Shown in pieces: positions 63,785-64,000 of a stretch of DNA of 64,000 nt (position 1 is its first letter; each line of letters begins with the position of its first letter). Made by a program: the position numbers and the translations under genes. Source of the stretch: Desulfosarcina widdelii. Its GTDB lineage: Bacteria > Desulfobacterota > Desulfobacteria > Desulfobacterales > Desulfosarcinaceae. The stretch covers positions 3,038,001 to 3,102,000 of the forward strand of contig NZ_AP021875.1 of the NCBI RefSeq assembly GCF_009688965.1, read 5' to 3'. The notes below the pieces were generated by a model. That model made no database searches. It worked only from the letters and a program-made list of their open reading frames with translations, and was not told the DNA's origin.

Positions 63785-64000
63785 CCAACGATCGATAGTC
63801 CGCGAAAATGAATCTCGATGTATAAAGGCGGATACACGCATGGTTAAAATCGTTGGAATTACAGAAACTTGCAATCTCTGGAATTCAGGCTAACCTCATT
63901 CAATCCCATATCTTGTGGTCGGCCATTATTCCCAATTATTGCAGCTTACAATTACAAACATGGCATGCCGCCCGAAACTTTCATTGTTCAGATTTGTAAA
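63785..64000. other. Window end, no feature
   Basis: 216 bases after the antiporter gene, AT-rich. No gene, terminator or repeat could be supported. Confidence 0.4.

Overview
The window looks like the chromosome of a Gram-negative, anaerobic, probably sulfate-reducing bacterium of the Desulfobacterota (Desulfosarcina/Desulfobacter-like). This is an inference from several signs: a periplasmic tetraheme c3-type cytochrome, outer-membrane barrels and lipoproteins, Lnt, FapA, a two-gene histidine-degradation unit with a long urocanase, and several families of palindromic intergenic repeats. Most of the window is GC-rich. The stretch from about 58.8 to 62.1 kb is visibly AT-rich and full of gene debris.

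Layout. 0-5.4 kb: partial lnt, a small cytosolic protein, an outer-membrane barrel, asd and a hydrolase. 5.6-10.6 kb: a duplicated zinc-ribbon protein, then a sensory cassette (solute-binding protein; solute-binding/PP2C/HATPase fusion; STAS protein), a LUD protein and a small conserved protein. 10.6-17.6 kb, minus strand: a six-gene envelope operon (TMEM43-like/TPR, YdbH, YnbE, YdbL, hydrolase, MscS channel). 17.8-20.4 kb: an ABC importer whose binding protein is separated from the permease by a 111-bp palindromic repeat; a second copy lies at 21.4 kb. 20.4-29.5 kb: NFACT-R, gamma-carbonic-anhydrase-like, degenerate STAS, FapA, HU, RNase II, TetR and DUF554 genes. 29.6-40.2 kb: tetraheme cytochrome, a giant DUF4388/TPR/DUF1566 membrane protein, asparaginase, glycerate kinase, and a coupled operon of DHH-like/CPBP-like fusion, penicillin-acylase homologue and shikimate kinase.

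40.5-50.3 kb is an envelope cluster: VWA-FHA protein, secreted serine protease, three separate proteins with CsgG-like domains (one with a cysteine-less redoxin domain and TPRs, one lipoprotein, one ending in a MopE-like metal-binding motif) and an outer-membrane barrel; an enoyl-CoA hydratase homologue and a membrane protein are interleaved. 50.5-54.2 kb: hutU-hutH. 54.7-58.4 kb: a TPR-like protein, a class III adenylate cyclase and cysQ. A tRNA-Val(CAC) gene at 58.4 kb marks an integration hotspot followed by truncated integrase, PIN-like and RepB-like fragments, a PAS protein without output domain, a Rap1a/Tai-like secreted protein and a CPA2 antiporter with CBS domains.

The most unusual features are (i) four palindromic repeat families, often placed in gaps between co-directional genes, (ii) the TMEM43-YdbH-YnbE-YdbL-MscS operon, (iii) the triple-CsgG envelope cluster, and (iv) the binding-protein-driven partner-switch cassette. 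No CRISPR array, rRNA or intact insertion sequence was seen.
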